Below, piece after piece: positions 36,336-45,408 of a DNA stretch of 45,408 bases. A program made the position numbers and the translations under genes. The notes under the pieces are model-generated. The model was not told the DNA's origin and did not search any database. It saw only the letters and a list, made by a program, of their open reading frames with translations. Numbering within the stretch: position 1 is the first letter of the stretch; each line of letters starts with the position of its first letter. The stretch comes from Thoreauomyces humboldtii (lineage: Eukaryota; Chytridiomycota; Chytridiomycetes; Spizellomycetales; Powellomycetaceae), in contig JADGJA010000084.1 in the NCBI GenBank assembly GCA_027596035.1, forward strand, positions 1 to 45,408. The letters are read 5' to 3'.

Positions 36336-37734
36336 ATGGAGTTTGTTAGCAACCTCGGTGCTGCGGGGGATCCGTATCGTCCCTCGGTCTTTGAGCTTGT
36401 GGCACAGGATCGCATGCGAGACCTCCTCAAGCCGGCTGTCCGCTACATCCTGTCTGTTTACGCACAGCGATACCCCAGACACCTTCTGCGCCTGGTCAGC
36501 CGTCATGATGAGCTCTTCTCGATCATCATGCTCCTTGTCGAGCAGCACTACTTGAGAGAGTGGGGCAAGTAATCAAGCTGAGCGCATCGACGCGCCTTGT
36601 CCATGCTTCTTAACTTTTGTCTCTTCAGACGCTTCCTTTGCTGAACACTTTTACGGCTTGAAGCGAACTGCGCGTGGAGGCCCAGGCCGTCGAAAAAAGG
36701 GGCGGCATCAACTCACCTCAGGGCAGATGTGGGGTTCTCTGGTGTCTCTGGTTGTCGTTCCTTACGCGAAAACCAAGGCGGACGAGGCCTACGAACGTAT
36801 CTCGGGAGGGGCTGGGAGTCATATTTTTGGGAACCTGTTTACGGATCAAGGAAGGGAGGCCACTTCTCCAAATGTGGATGTACGTGTTTGAAGCAAGCGA
36901 AGGGGTGCAAAGGACTAGCAGCCCCGTAAGAAAACCCTAATCTTCTCGGCGCAGGAACCGCTTCGAGCTCGCTTGCGCAGGAAAGCGCTAGCAGTGTTTC
37001 GTCGCACATACCCATATGTAAACGCCACGTACCAGGCCGTCGTATTTTCGTATCAAATTAGCTATATGTATGGCAAGACGGACTGCTACTCACCTTGGCT
37101 GCACTTATGCGGTCTCCAGACCCGCCGCATGAGTATGAAGGACTATGTGAGTGTTCGCTTGTGGAAGGTTTTTGAATGGGGAAGCTATAATGCGAGCATT
37201 TCCCTCGGTATTTGACAGAGCGATCAAGAGGAGCGGCAGAAGCTCTTTAAGGAAGCGAGCAAGCTGGCGTTGAGAGGAGCATCCCGTTCTCGTATTGCAC
37301 GCCATATGGTTGCCATGATGTTGACACGCGGACTCGATTTCCTGAAATACGCGCTGCCCATGTCGATCTTCTTTTTTAAGTTTTTGGAGTGGTGGTACTC
37401 GTCGGAATATCACAAGCAAGCCGGCACTAAACCTGTCCCACCGCCACCTGAGCCTTTTCCAGTAAGCTTCTATACTGTGCTTTGCGTATATCGCAGTTTT
37501 TGGCTTACTGTAGCGTCTTTCGTCTACCAGCCCAATCCCGCCGGCTTACCAGTCCCAGCGGATACAACCGAGTGTCCAATCTGCGGTCAACTGCGGACCA
37601 ACCCGACGATGCTGCCATCTGGTTACGTGTTTTGCTACCCATGCATTTTCAAATACGTGGAGGAGGCCGGCAGATGTCCTGTCACGCTCATGGCCGCGAA
37701 GCCGGAAGACCTGCGCAAGATATATTCAGGATAG
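36336..37734 (+). CDS. PEX12: Peroxin-12, RING-type peroxisomal E3 subunit
   Basis: Five exons, 36336-36564, 36629-36879, 36955-37146, 37219-37461 and 37531-37734, give 372 residues, within the family range. Pex12 with Pex2 and Pex10 forms the peroxisomal ubiquitin ligase that recycles the import receptor Pex5. The N-terminal Pex2/12 domain is clear: PSVFELVAQDRMRDLLKPA, ASFAEHFYGLKR, LVVVPYAKTKAD, and later the hydrophobic segment ALPMSIFFFKFLEWWYSS. The C-terminal RING is the degenerate Pex12 kind: Cys320, Cys323, Cys340, Cys343 and Cys354 (CPIC, FCYPCIF, RCP), lacking a full second zinc site. Intron 1 (36565-36628) has a GC donor (G|GCAAGT); the joined Asp-Ala-Ser-Phe supports it. Its stop codon is only 8 nt from the stop of the next, convergent gene. 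Confidence 0.95.
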
Positions 37735-37742
37735 CGTACTTC

Positions 37743-39577
37743 TCAATTTATTTTGTCGTCAATTATAGGCGTATGTGGCGCAGGTTTTTGAGAGCCAACG
37801 TTCTCTTCCGCCCAGTTAAGTACATCGTCATCCTCAAGATCGTCCAAACCCTCAAAGTCATTGTCGTCCCCCAGCCCATCCTCCTCATCGCGAGCCGTGA
37901 GCCGTCGAAGCCCAATCTGCTGACCCGCTGTTGTTTCCCCGGACCTTGTGCGGAAGTCGTCCTCGTTGTCATCCTGTGCGAGCTCGTCCAGTCCATAACG
38001 CTGATTTTGTTCCGTTGGCCGCCATAGCACGCTTATGCCAATAAAAATCGCCAGGAACAGCGTGTTTAACCATCCATCCAAGAGGAACCACCGCACCTTC
38101 CAATGCGTTGGAGCCCATGCTGGGGACTCACGGTTGGCAAAAAACAACTAAGGAAGAGTAAGGGCATGCTCGGAAACGCTTTTACAGAACAAACGTACCG
38201 AGTCCACTGCGAACATCACCACGATAACGACCACGCTGGCAACCAGCAAATCCCACAAACGTCGGTACATGCGCAATTTGACAGGTTGGCGACGGGATTC
38301 CAGGTGTGCCATGCTCCGAGTAATGCCTTGCAAGATCCAAAAGTAGAATGCCGTCATGGTCGTCGAAAGTGGAAGAACGCAAGACAGCAGAACCCAAATG
38401 CTGATTTCTGTGACGATCAAGGAGCTCGCTGCGTAAACGACGCCACAGAAAAAATGAAGAACAGTCAGGTAGCGGCATTTGTTCATGGTAGAGCCAAGGG
38501 TTGGGCGGACAACCCCGTATCCCAACGAAACTGAAAGCAGTTTGTGAGTTATAAGGACTCCACGCGGTGCGTTCGGGTCACTGACCTATTAGCAGCATAA
38601 AGAATGCTGCACTGTTTCTTCCGGCATTGAGCAAGACGCAAACAACAAGGAGCCCGGTAGAGCTTCTACCCCATGCGTTGTAGTCTTCAAAGAACCCATA
38701 GTTAAAAGCCATCTCTGAAGAATTGAAGTTAGCATTGAGTAAGTTCCTGACCGCGGTCCTAGCCACACGCACCCAAAGTCAGGAATACCGAGGCTGCTAA
38801 CAGATAGAGCTGCACGGGAAGCAGATCCGCCCAGTGCCTAAACGAGAGCGCCATCCAAGCAAGGCCCACGATCAAGTAAACGATAGTCAAAACACCCTGC
38901 GTTATGGAGACGAAATAGTTAACAGAAAGCCTCATCCAGCAGTCCGGGCTTCCGGATTTGCGCTTACATACATAGAACAGAAGTTTGGGATAGTCAGTAG
39001 CGGGAAGCAGCCCGTACGGATTCGTGACTAAAACCGGAAGAGCGTATTCGGTACCGATGTGAACTGTTGGGGTGGCGAGAATGCACCAGTATCCGGTCAT
39101 TGCGACATCAAAGGAAAGCTTTGGCCGTGTGGTATTTGACATGTCGACCAGGACGTTCAGGTAGGGCGACGTGGCCCCGCTACTGATGATCCATTTTCCT
39201 TTGTCAACAATGGCGCATAAGTTGTCGGCAACTTCCACGTCTCCGCAAATTTGCCCGGGCTCGTTCGCATCAAATGCGTCGCCTTGATAATCGAATATGA
39301 GGACGGCGAGCTTCTCCGAGGTTGGGATCGCGGAAAGGTCAGGGGTGATTGTCCCACTTCTGCTTTTCCCCGGGACAGAGTTGGGCCCGTACTGTCCCCA
39401 GCATCTTGGATACCCATCGGTGAGCTGCATTACAGAAAGAACTTAGCTCGGTCTTCGTTCGCAAACAAAAGCCGAACTCACCGTCGTTTCCGTGTACGCA
39501 AGAGAAGAAGGCAGAATGGAGAGAAGACAAAGTATCGAGAGTAACCTGACGCCCTGCTTCGTGGAACTCAGGTTCAT
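37743..39577 (-). CDS. GOST-type seven-transmembrane protein (Ptm1/TMEM87/GPR107 family)
   Basis: Five exons, 39577-39482, 39424-38773, 38714-38586, 38530-38199 and 38147-37743, give 537 residues. A signal peptide (LLSILCLLSILPSSLAY) leads a lumenal Golgi-dynamics-type beta domain of about 200 residues with paired cysteines. The seven-helix bundle follows: ITQGVLTIVYLIVGLAWMAL, LLPVQLYLLAASVFLTL, EMAFNYGFFEDYN, LLVVCVLLNAGRN, SLGYGVVRPTLG, SLIVTEISIWVLLSCVL, VASVVVIVVMFAVDS and WFLLDGWLNTLFLAIF. The LGYGVVRPTLG and DGWLNTLF words are signatures of the family. The cytoplasmic tail is strongly acidic (DDLEDDDVLNWAEE). Relatives sit in Golgi and endosomes and are linked to retrograde transport; the ligand is unknown. 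Confidence 0.9.
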
Positions 39578-39772
39578 TGATGAAGTTGAATGATGCTTGC
39601 TGTAGTTGCAGCCTACTCGCTCGAGGTCATACGTGAAGGCTACTCTGCCATATGTCCAGCCCCTCGGACAGACCATCGCCAGGAGGTGAGGTCGGATGAG
39701 GTGAGGTTTTGCGTTTTGCGTTTGAACTATAGCAGTCTGAATTGATACAATAAACGTCTTCCAGTACAGAAC
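39578..39772. promoter_or_regulatory. Bidirectional promoter of the GOST-type gene and ARP5
   Basis: 195 bp between divergent start codons. A repeated GAGGTGAGGT/GAGGTTTTGC stretch lies near 39690-39720. No other motif stands out. Confidence 0.45.
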
Positions 39773-42700
39773 ATGGTGTCTACGACTGCTGGTACTGCTG
39801 TCTTCCTGGTACCCGAAGGTCCTACGCCAAGGCCAACTGCTTCCCACTCTTACGATGCCTTCCGAGGGACAGACCTCCCGCTGGTCATCGACAATGGCTC
39901 CAGTCACCTCCGCGCGGGGTGGGCAGGGGAGACCATTCCCAGACGTACGTGGGAACTGCAGCTTTCCAGTCAAACATGATACCTGCTCACTCTTCTTACC
40001 TATACTCTGCTAGTTGAATTCGAAAACATTATCGCGAGGACAAAAGGCGGAGGCAGGGGGGCTCGGACGGATGCGACACTTGTCGGCGATGATGTAGCGC
40101 TCGGGGGTCTGACTTCAAACAGCAAGTCGGCCTTTGAAAATGGAATTATGTTCAACTCTGCTACCATGGTGAGCCCTCTCCAGATTAGGGGAAGGAGATG
40201 CTGTTCACGAAACCCACCAAACTGACACTGTCCGTCCTGCTCATAGGAACACTCGCTCGACTATGTATTTTGCAAACTGGGCATTGACGACGATCGGGTC
40301 TCTCATCCCATACTCATGACGGAGGCCCTCTGCAATACGCTGCATAGTCGAAAACGTGAGCGGGTCCGTTTGCGTCACGCATTGGAGATAATAGTCAGGA
40401 CGAAGCCACTGACATAGCGTGCTGTTCCGTCAGTGGTGTCGGAGCTACTTTTTGAGGCGTACAATGTCCCTTCGGTAGTATATGGCGTTGACGCTCTGTT
40501 CAGTTACTATGCGAACAACGGCAATTTCGACGCTGGGGTTGTTATATCTGCGGGCCACTTGGCAACGCACGTGATTCCACTGAGCGGAGAACGTGAAGGA
40601 AGGCAACACTGTAAACGGCAAGTGCTTTTGTCCTATCCGGAAGCCAATTGGTGAGCTTACCTTCCAATTTCATACAGCCTCTCATACGGCGGTCAAAATC
40701 TGTCTGAGTACATGCTGAAGCTACTTCAGTTCAAATACTCGTCTTTTCCGCACCGCGTTTCCAGTGATCAGGCGCAGGTATGGAGGCTGGCCGTTCTTTC
40801 GACAGAAAACCAGCGATTTTGATCTACAGCCTCTGATCTCTGTCTAGGGAATGGTGAAAGCCCACACCTACGTATCACTCGACTACATGACAGAGCTGCG
40901 TAGTCTCACGGATTCACACACGCTGCATGCGCAAACCCGCGTAGTACAATTTCCTTATGCCGATGTATGAGTTTATCAGCGCATCTAAGTAGTGCTCAAT
41001 TCGCTGACTTTTGCGTGAAGAAAGCAGCGGACGGGGTCGATCCAGAGGAAGCCGAGCGTCTTACGCAAAAACGAAGGGAGCAGGGAAAGCGGCTACAAGA
41101 GCAGGCCGTCCGTATGCGGCTCGAGAAGGTAACCTTCTGCTTGGGCTTGACGTGAAAGCCAAAGCGTCGGGATGCTGACATATCTACGTTCTAGCTCGAG
41201 GAAAAGGAAGCGTACCTCATCGAGTTGAAGGAGCTTTCTGAATCGAAAAGCCAAGAATCCGGTTCCGTATTTCGAGTAAGTCAAAGTGATGCGCGAACCA
41301 ATATAGAAAATATACTCATTCGAATGTAGAAACAAATGCACGCGGCCGGCTTCCGAACAGAAGTTGAATTAGAGGCTGCTATTAAAAACACAGAAGTCGC
41401 GGTGAAGCGGTCGCGGAATCGAATGGATGGAATTGAAGACATCGAAGAAAAGGTTATTAAGCTTGTTGAAGCCTAGTTCACTGTGGAGACCACATCTCTT
41501 ACGCATGAATCCGTTCTTTCAGGTCATCCCAACATTCCCATTGGTTGACGTGCCAGATTCGGAGCTCACGGACGAGATGAAGAAGGAGAAGCGGAGGCAA
41601 AGGTTAATGAAGGCAGGCTTTGACGCGCGGGAACGTATCAGGATAGCGAAAGAGGACGATAAACGACAGGAAGAAGCCAAAGCGCAGGAGGATGAGCAGC
41701 ACAGGCTACGGGATCTAGAAGGGTGGCTGGAGCAGAACCGAAACGCGAGACAGGTACGGAGAGCAGGGGCATCCGACTCCGAATGTAGCAATGTCTCAAC
41801 AAAATATGTTTTCCGTAGGTCCTTTTGAACCGGATACGTGCACGAACAGACCGAAAGGCCAAGCTCACAGATCGGCGGAGTCGTGAGTCCCAGATGCGCA
41901 TGCGCAACATAGCGTCATTGGCGGCAGAAGAGCAACCGATCAAGCGGCGAAGGGGCGGGAATAGTGGTAGGTGGCGAATCCCCGCGCTCATCACGGAATC
42001 GATAGGCTAAATGATGTTTCTTATCGTAGAGGACACATTCGGTGCGGATGACGATGACTGGGGCATCTATCGCCAGATCGTAAGTTGTATTTCCAGCTGC
42101 ACGTCTGCAAGCGTCGTAATTCAGGCCCTGAAATATCCATTCTGCAGAGTAGAGACGACGACTCCGACGAAGACCTGGATGCCGCTCAGCTAAGCAAGCT
42201 GGACGAAACTCTCCTTGTACACGACCCGGACTTTGTAGCAGAGAACCCTTTCGAGGGTGGACGTCCGTTCAGCAATACCATCATCTACCGACTTGCGCAT
42301 GGAACCCATGCGGTAGATCTCGAGGATCCGGCAATTCAGAACCAAATTCAGCTCAATGTCGAGCGCATCCGAGTTCCTGAGACCCTGTTCCAACCAAGCA
42401 TCATCGGACTCGATCAGGCAGGCATCGTAGAGACGTTTGATCACGTCCTTGAACGCTTCACTGAGGAGCAACAAAGTCGGATGATACAGGTAACGGCGCG
42501 GTGTCCGCGTTAGTATCATCAAGTTACTGTTCTCACTAACGTTTCTCGTATCCAGAATGTTTTCATAACCGGGGGGACTTCCCTTCTGCCCAACTTCGCC
42601 CAGCGTTTCGAGACGGATATACGGGTGTCTCGTCCCAGCGGGGCGTCTGTGAGAGTGACTCAAGCCCGAGATCCTTTGCGGGATCCTTGGCATGGTGCCG

Positions 42701-42843
42701 CTCGATGGGCTGCTGCTCAGCCGGATGCCTTTGCGCGCAGCGCCGTCACCAGGCAGATGTATGAAGAGTTTGGCCATGACTACTTGCTCGAACATGACAT
42801 GAGCAACCTGTGTTCGCCGCGAGAACGTGAGGCCTACGTGTAA
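39773..42843 (+). CDS. ARP5: Actin-related protein 5, INO80 chromatin-remodelling subunit
   Basis: Fourteen exons: 39773-39944, 40014-40168, 40247-40363, 40418-40617, 40678-40777, 40848-40964, 41021-41128, 41195-41275, 41330-41452, 41523-41753, 41819-41966, 42030-42079, 42148-42489 and 42556-42843. They join in phase to 743 residues (yeast Arp5 about 755). Arp5 with Ies6 couples INO80 ATPase activity to nucleosome sliding. Seen in order: actin-fold start DLPLVIDNGSSHLRAGWAGE, SELLFEAYNVPSV, VISAGHLATHVIPL, CKRLSYGGQ, then a large charged coiled-coil insertion (about 41021-42079: EKRRQRLMKAGFDARERIR) typical of Arp5. The actin fold resumes with LFQPSIIGLDQAGI and NVFITGGTSLLPNFAQR, ending at DYLLEHDMSN. 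The intron at 40618-40677 has a GC donor. The donor of exon 3 (CGG|GTCCGT) is the only in-phase choice. Confidence 0.94.
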
Positions 42844-42938
42844 ACTTTCAACCAACATCTCGTCTACGCAGCATCTATAAAAATACTCTGTTACGAAGCT
42901 CGAAGCCAAAGCTCAACTTGAAGACTTCGGCAACACTT

Positions 42939-44363
42939 CTAAACGACAATCGACCACTCATGATCCACCTCGCCATACTGAATATGCTGGATCGTATCCG
43001 CCATCCGCTTCGTCAAAGGTCCTGCCTGCCCAGCTTTGTCCTTTGGATCTAAGGGTATGGCTAGATCTTGATCCTTGAATCGGATAGTCTTGATCGGCGA
43101 CACGATCGCCGCCGTGCCGGATCCAAACATCTCATGCACACGTCCGTCCTTGATGGCCTTGACCACTGTGCTCATCTGGATGGGTTTCTCGGAAACCTCG
43201 AACTCGCCCCAGGATCGTGCAAGCGAGAGGATGGAGTCTCGCGTGACGCCGGGGAGAATGGTCCCGTCTAAGGGCGGTGTGATGAGTTCCCGCTTACCCG
43301 ACTCGTTGGTCCAGAACATGAAAAAGTTCATTGTTCCCACTAAAGAGATGATGATTTATCGGCATCAGCTCTCGATTGGCCGTGATGGTTAGATGAGGGT
43401 TGCGCACCTTCCGTGATGAATTCCTCTTTGCCGAACAGCCAAAGGTTCTGCTGATAGCCCTGCTTGGACACCTCAATCTGTGGACGGATCCCAGGTGCGT
43501 AATTGCCGCCGACCTTGGCATCCCCCGTTCCTCCCGGCCATGCGCGGACGTAGTCTTGTGTTGCGAAGAGCGACACGGCGTTGAATCCGGTCTTGTAATA
43601 TGGCCCGACGGGCGAGGCAATGAGGTATAGCAGAGCACGGTTGGATGCTCCCACTCCTGCAAAAAGACATGGACCCATCAGCACAAGCGAGCAGCGGCTC
43701 CGTGGCCTAAAGGGTTGTTCCCGATCGTACCAAGCGACTCTTGCGTGGCGATGGCTGTTGGACGAAGGTATAGCGAATAGCCCCTCTCGTTCGGGATCCA
43801 GTCCTTTTCCACGCGCAGGAACTCCTTGATGCACTCGAGGAATTGCTCAGAGTCGAACGTCGGAAGCGTGAGGCGCTCGCAGGACCTGTTCAGCCGCTTC
43901 ATGTTCATGTCCGGGCGAAACATGCGAACCTTCCCCGCCTTGTCCTTGTACCTATCGAGACCCGCGTCAGGTTTCGGCGTCGAAGCGCAACTGGAACCTT
44001 ATTGGACACTCCCACGTACGCCTTCATCCCCTCAAAGCACTCCACGGCGTAGTGGAACACGGTCGATGCGGGGTCGAGGTGAAGCTTCCCGTAAGGCAGA
44101 ATGCTCGGAGCGTGCCAGCCCTTTGCCGCGTCCCACTCGATGGTGAGCATGTGGTCGGAGAAGCTCTGACCGAAGACCAGTTGGTTGTTTGGAAGCTTGG
44201 TCTTTGGCGTTGTAGTGAGCTTCGTTGTAAGCTTTGATCGCGCGAGGGGAGCAACCGAAGATGACCACCGTTGCAACGAGAGCGCGAACGCCATTGTCGC
44301 TTGGGATTGCGAGCGACGCACGCCGCCGGTAACGAGCTGAGAGCGGATGATGTTGGCGAACAT
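42939..44363 (-). CDS. BAT1: Branched-chain amino-acid aminotransferase, mitochondrial
   Basis: Four exons, 44363-44020, 43951-43731, 43656-43408 and 43339-42939, give 404 residues. This fold-type IV PLP enzyme interconverts Leu, Ile and Val with their 2-oxo acids using glutamate/2-oxoglutarate. The N-terminus (FANIIRSQLVTGGVRRSQSQ, with many Arg/Ser and no acidic residues) fits a mitochondrial presequence. Family words: FGQSFSDHMLTIEWDAAKGW, YAVECFEGMKAY (joined across intron 1 at GC|G), RPDMNMKRLNRS, and GTGDAKVGGNYAP with PLP-binding Lys236. Then FGSGTAAIVSPI and the C-terminal IQYGEVDHEWS. It is convergent with ARP5, 95 bp between stop codons. Confidence 0.95.
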
Positions 44364-44713
44364 GACTGATTATCTTTTCTCCCTTTTTGCGACGACTACT
44401 ATGAGAAAGCTGCTCGGTGTCTTCAGCTTTGTACAAAGACGGTCGTCGAAGACAGAAGGGTCGTGTTAACCACCCGAGGATCCGCCACACCGAAACACCC
44501 ACACACCAACGAGACACGAAACAACAAGCCATCCACACTAGGGTTAGTGTTGGCACAGTCACGTACTGCCACATGCCTCCCGCGCGTTGCTTTCGGCCCC
44601 CCTCTCCCGAGCGTGTTTTTTTCGCTCTTTTGCCATCGATCTTTCAACCGGCAGCCTAGTAGAGCTGCTCATGCTTCAGTGGATTCCAACTTTGCGTCTT
44701 TAGGGGTACTTGG
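44364..44713. promoter_or_regulatory. Upstream region of the aminotransferase gene
   Basis: Non-coding. A telobox-like CTAGGGTTAG occurs near 44538. No Gcn4-type TGASTCA was found, unlike the tryptophan gene. Confidence 0.4.
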
Positions 44714-44765
44714 TGTCGCAGTGCATATATATAAGCCTTAAGGCTTATATATATGCACTGCGACA
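44714..44765. repeat. Perfect 52-bp palindrome without spacer
   Basis: Bases 44714-44739 are the exact reverse complement of 44740-44765. The centre is AAGCCTTAAGGCTT, flanked by TATATA tracts and the outer word GTCGCAGTGCA. Such a palindrome can extrude a cruciform and may be an inverted pair of element ends. Confidence 0.95.
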
Positions 44766-44772
44766 GGTGCTA

Positions 44773-44823
44773 GGCTTATATAAGCCCAGCTCCTTATATA
44801 GCGTTATTAGGCTTATGTAAGCC
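44773..44823. repeat. Two further GGCTTAT(A/G)TAAGCC palindromes
   Basis: GGCTTATATAAGCC at 44773-44786 is a perfect palindrome. GGCTTATGTAAGCC at 44810-44823 differs by one base. Both share the GGCTTAT word with the core of the neighbouring 52-bp palindrome, so they look like one repeat family. Confidence 0.85.
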
Positions 44824-44876
44824 CGCCTTTCTTGTATAATAAGCCCCCCTGCAGCGTTGGTACTGCCGAATCCACT

Positions 44877-44923
44877 GCCGCCGTAGCGTTGCTTCAATGC
44901 CGCCGCCGTAGCGTTGCTTTAAT
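44877..44923. repeat. Tandem 25-bp period repeat
   Basis: GCCGCCGTAGCGTTGCTT occurs at 44877-44894 and 44902-44919, each followed by (C/T)AAT: two copies with a 25-bp period. It is the GC-rich part of an otherwise AT-rich segment. Confidence 0.85.
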
Positions 44924-45078
44924 GCCGCCGCCCGCTGCGTCGGCGCTATTGCAGCTTTTTTGGACGTTCCGTCGCCGTTCCAAAGTCCTCTGTCCAATGA
45001 TGACTTCGACCGCTTCGTTGCGTCTCCTTGAATCCTTTGGGATCCCTTTATGGCTCGCCTGAAAAAAGCTGCATTATT

Positions 45079-45408
45079 GAAAATCGTGGCACTTTTTCGT
45101 GGCACTTTTTTTTTCAACCAACTCGCTTGCGTCAACGTTTTCGCTCTTTTCTCCTCTTTTCTAAACGCTCTCCGCTCGAATCGTGGCACAAATGGCACAT
45201 TTTTTCCGAACCTCCCAGTCTATAGACATATATCCTGTTTTTCTGTTTCCTTCTTATACTTTAAGTCATATATTCATATATATTCATATAAATACAGGTT
45301 TCTAAAAAATGTGCATTTGTTCCACGATTCTACTCTTTTTCGTTACGGGGAACCAATTCTTCTCTTTTAAATGTGCCACTTAATGTGCACTTTTGTGCCA
45401 CGATTTTC
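45079..45408. repeat. AT-rich segment bounded by 14-bp inverted repeats; mobile-element candidate
   Basis: GAAAATCGTGGCAC at 45079-45092 is exactly inverted as GTGCCACGATTTTC at 45395-45408, the last bases of the window. Inside, ATCGTGGCAC recurs at 45180-45189, CGTGGCAC at 45098-45105, and partial TGCCAC/CCACGATT words near 45320 and 45373. No transposase frame is visible. It could be a MITE, solo terminal repeat or degenerate transposon edge; the right end may continue beyond the window. Confidence 0.5.

Noticed and set aside
22587..42843. A DNA-repair cluster formed by DNA-PKcs and ARP5
   Set aside because: The two are separated by PEX12 and a GOST-type gene with their own promoters. Proximity alone does not support a functional cluster.
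44794..45198. 134-residue minus-strand frame in the terminal repeat region
   Set aside because: It spans the tandem and AT-rich repeats; Lys/Arg-rich, no transposase or other motif. Treated as chance.

Overview
The window is nuclear DNA of a fungus, most likely a basidiomycete. Genes are monocistronic, tightly packed on both strands and mostly broken by many short GT-AG introns. The products are typical fungal housekeeping proteins: eEF2, eL20, Pex12, Arp5, Dpm1, and a fusion carrying the fungal GCF tryptophan enzyme. The phylum is an inference from intron density and gene content; no species is claimed.

Layout: eEF2 (+, 55-3063); a two-finger CCCH protein (+, 3872-4677); a secreted or surface serine carboxypeptidase (-, 5157-7567); an intronless four-enzyme tryptophan gene with TrpE, TrpG, TrpC and TrpF domains in one reading frame (+, 8302-12336); a Ulp1-type SUMO protease (-, 12629-15414); ribosomal protein eL20 (-, 15946-16632); a METTL21-type methyltransferase (+, 17182-18001); a Kre9/Knh1-like GPI wall protein (+, 18989-19663); PIG-X/Pbn1 (-, 20165-20953) divergent from Dpm1 (+, 21178-22278); a giant DNA-PKcs gene (-, 22587-36086) divergent from PEX12 (+, 36336-37734); a GOST/Ptm1-type seven-helix protein (-, 37743-39577) divergent from ARP5 (+, 39773-42843); a branched-chain aminotransferase (-, 42939-44363); and a final AT-rich kilobase with a perfect 52-bp palindrome and dispersed repeats that looks like mobile-element debris.

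Functional links: PIG-X and Dpm1 share a promoter region of about 220 bp and act in one pathway, since Dol-P-Man made by Dpm1 is used by the GPI mannosyltransferase that PIG-X stabilises. The tryptophan gene has two Gcn4-type TGASTCA sites upstream, consistent with amino-acid starvation control. DNA-PKcs and Arp5 (INO80 complex) both act at DNA breaks, but I infer no regulatory link.

The two strongest observations are the tetrafunctional E-G-C-F tryptophan fusion (fungi normally keep TrpE separate from the GCF protein) and a full-length fungal DNA-PKcs, which retains counterparts of the vertebrate autophosphorylation-cluster threonines. Exon coordinates were worked out by eye from splice sites and phase. 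They close in frame for every gene with exons listed, except that the DNA-PKcs exons were only partly resolved.
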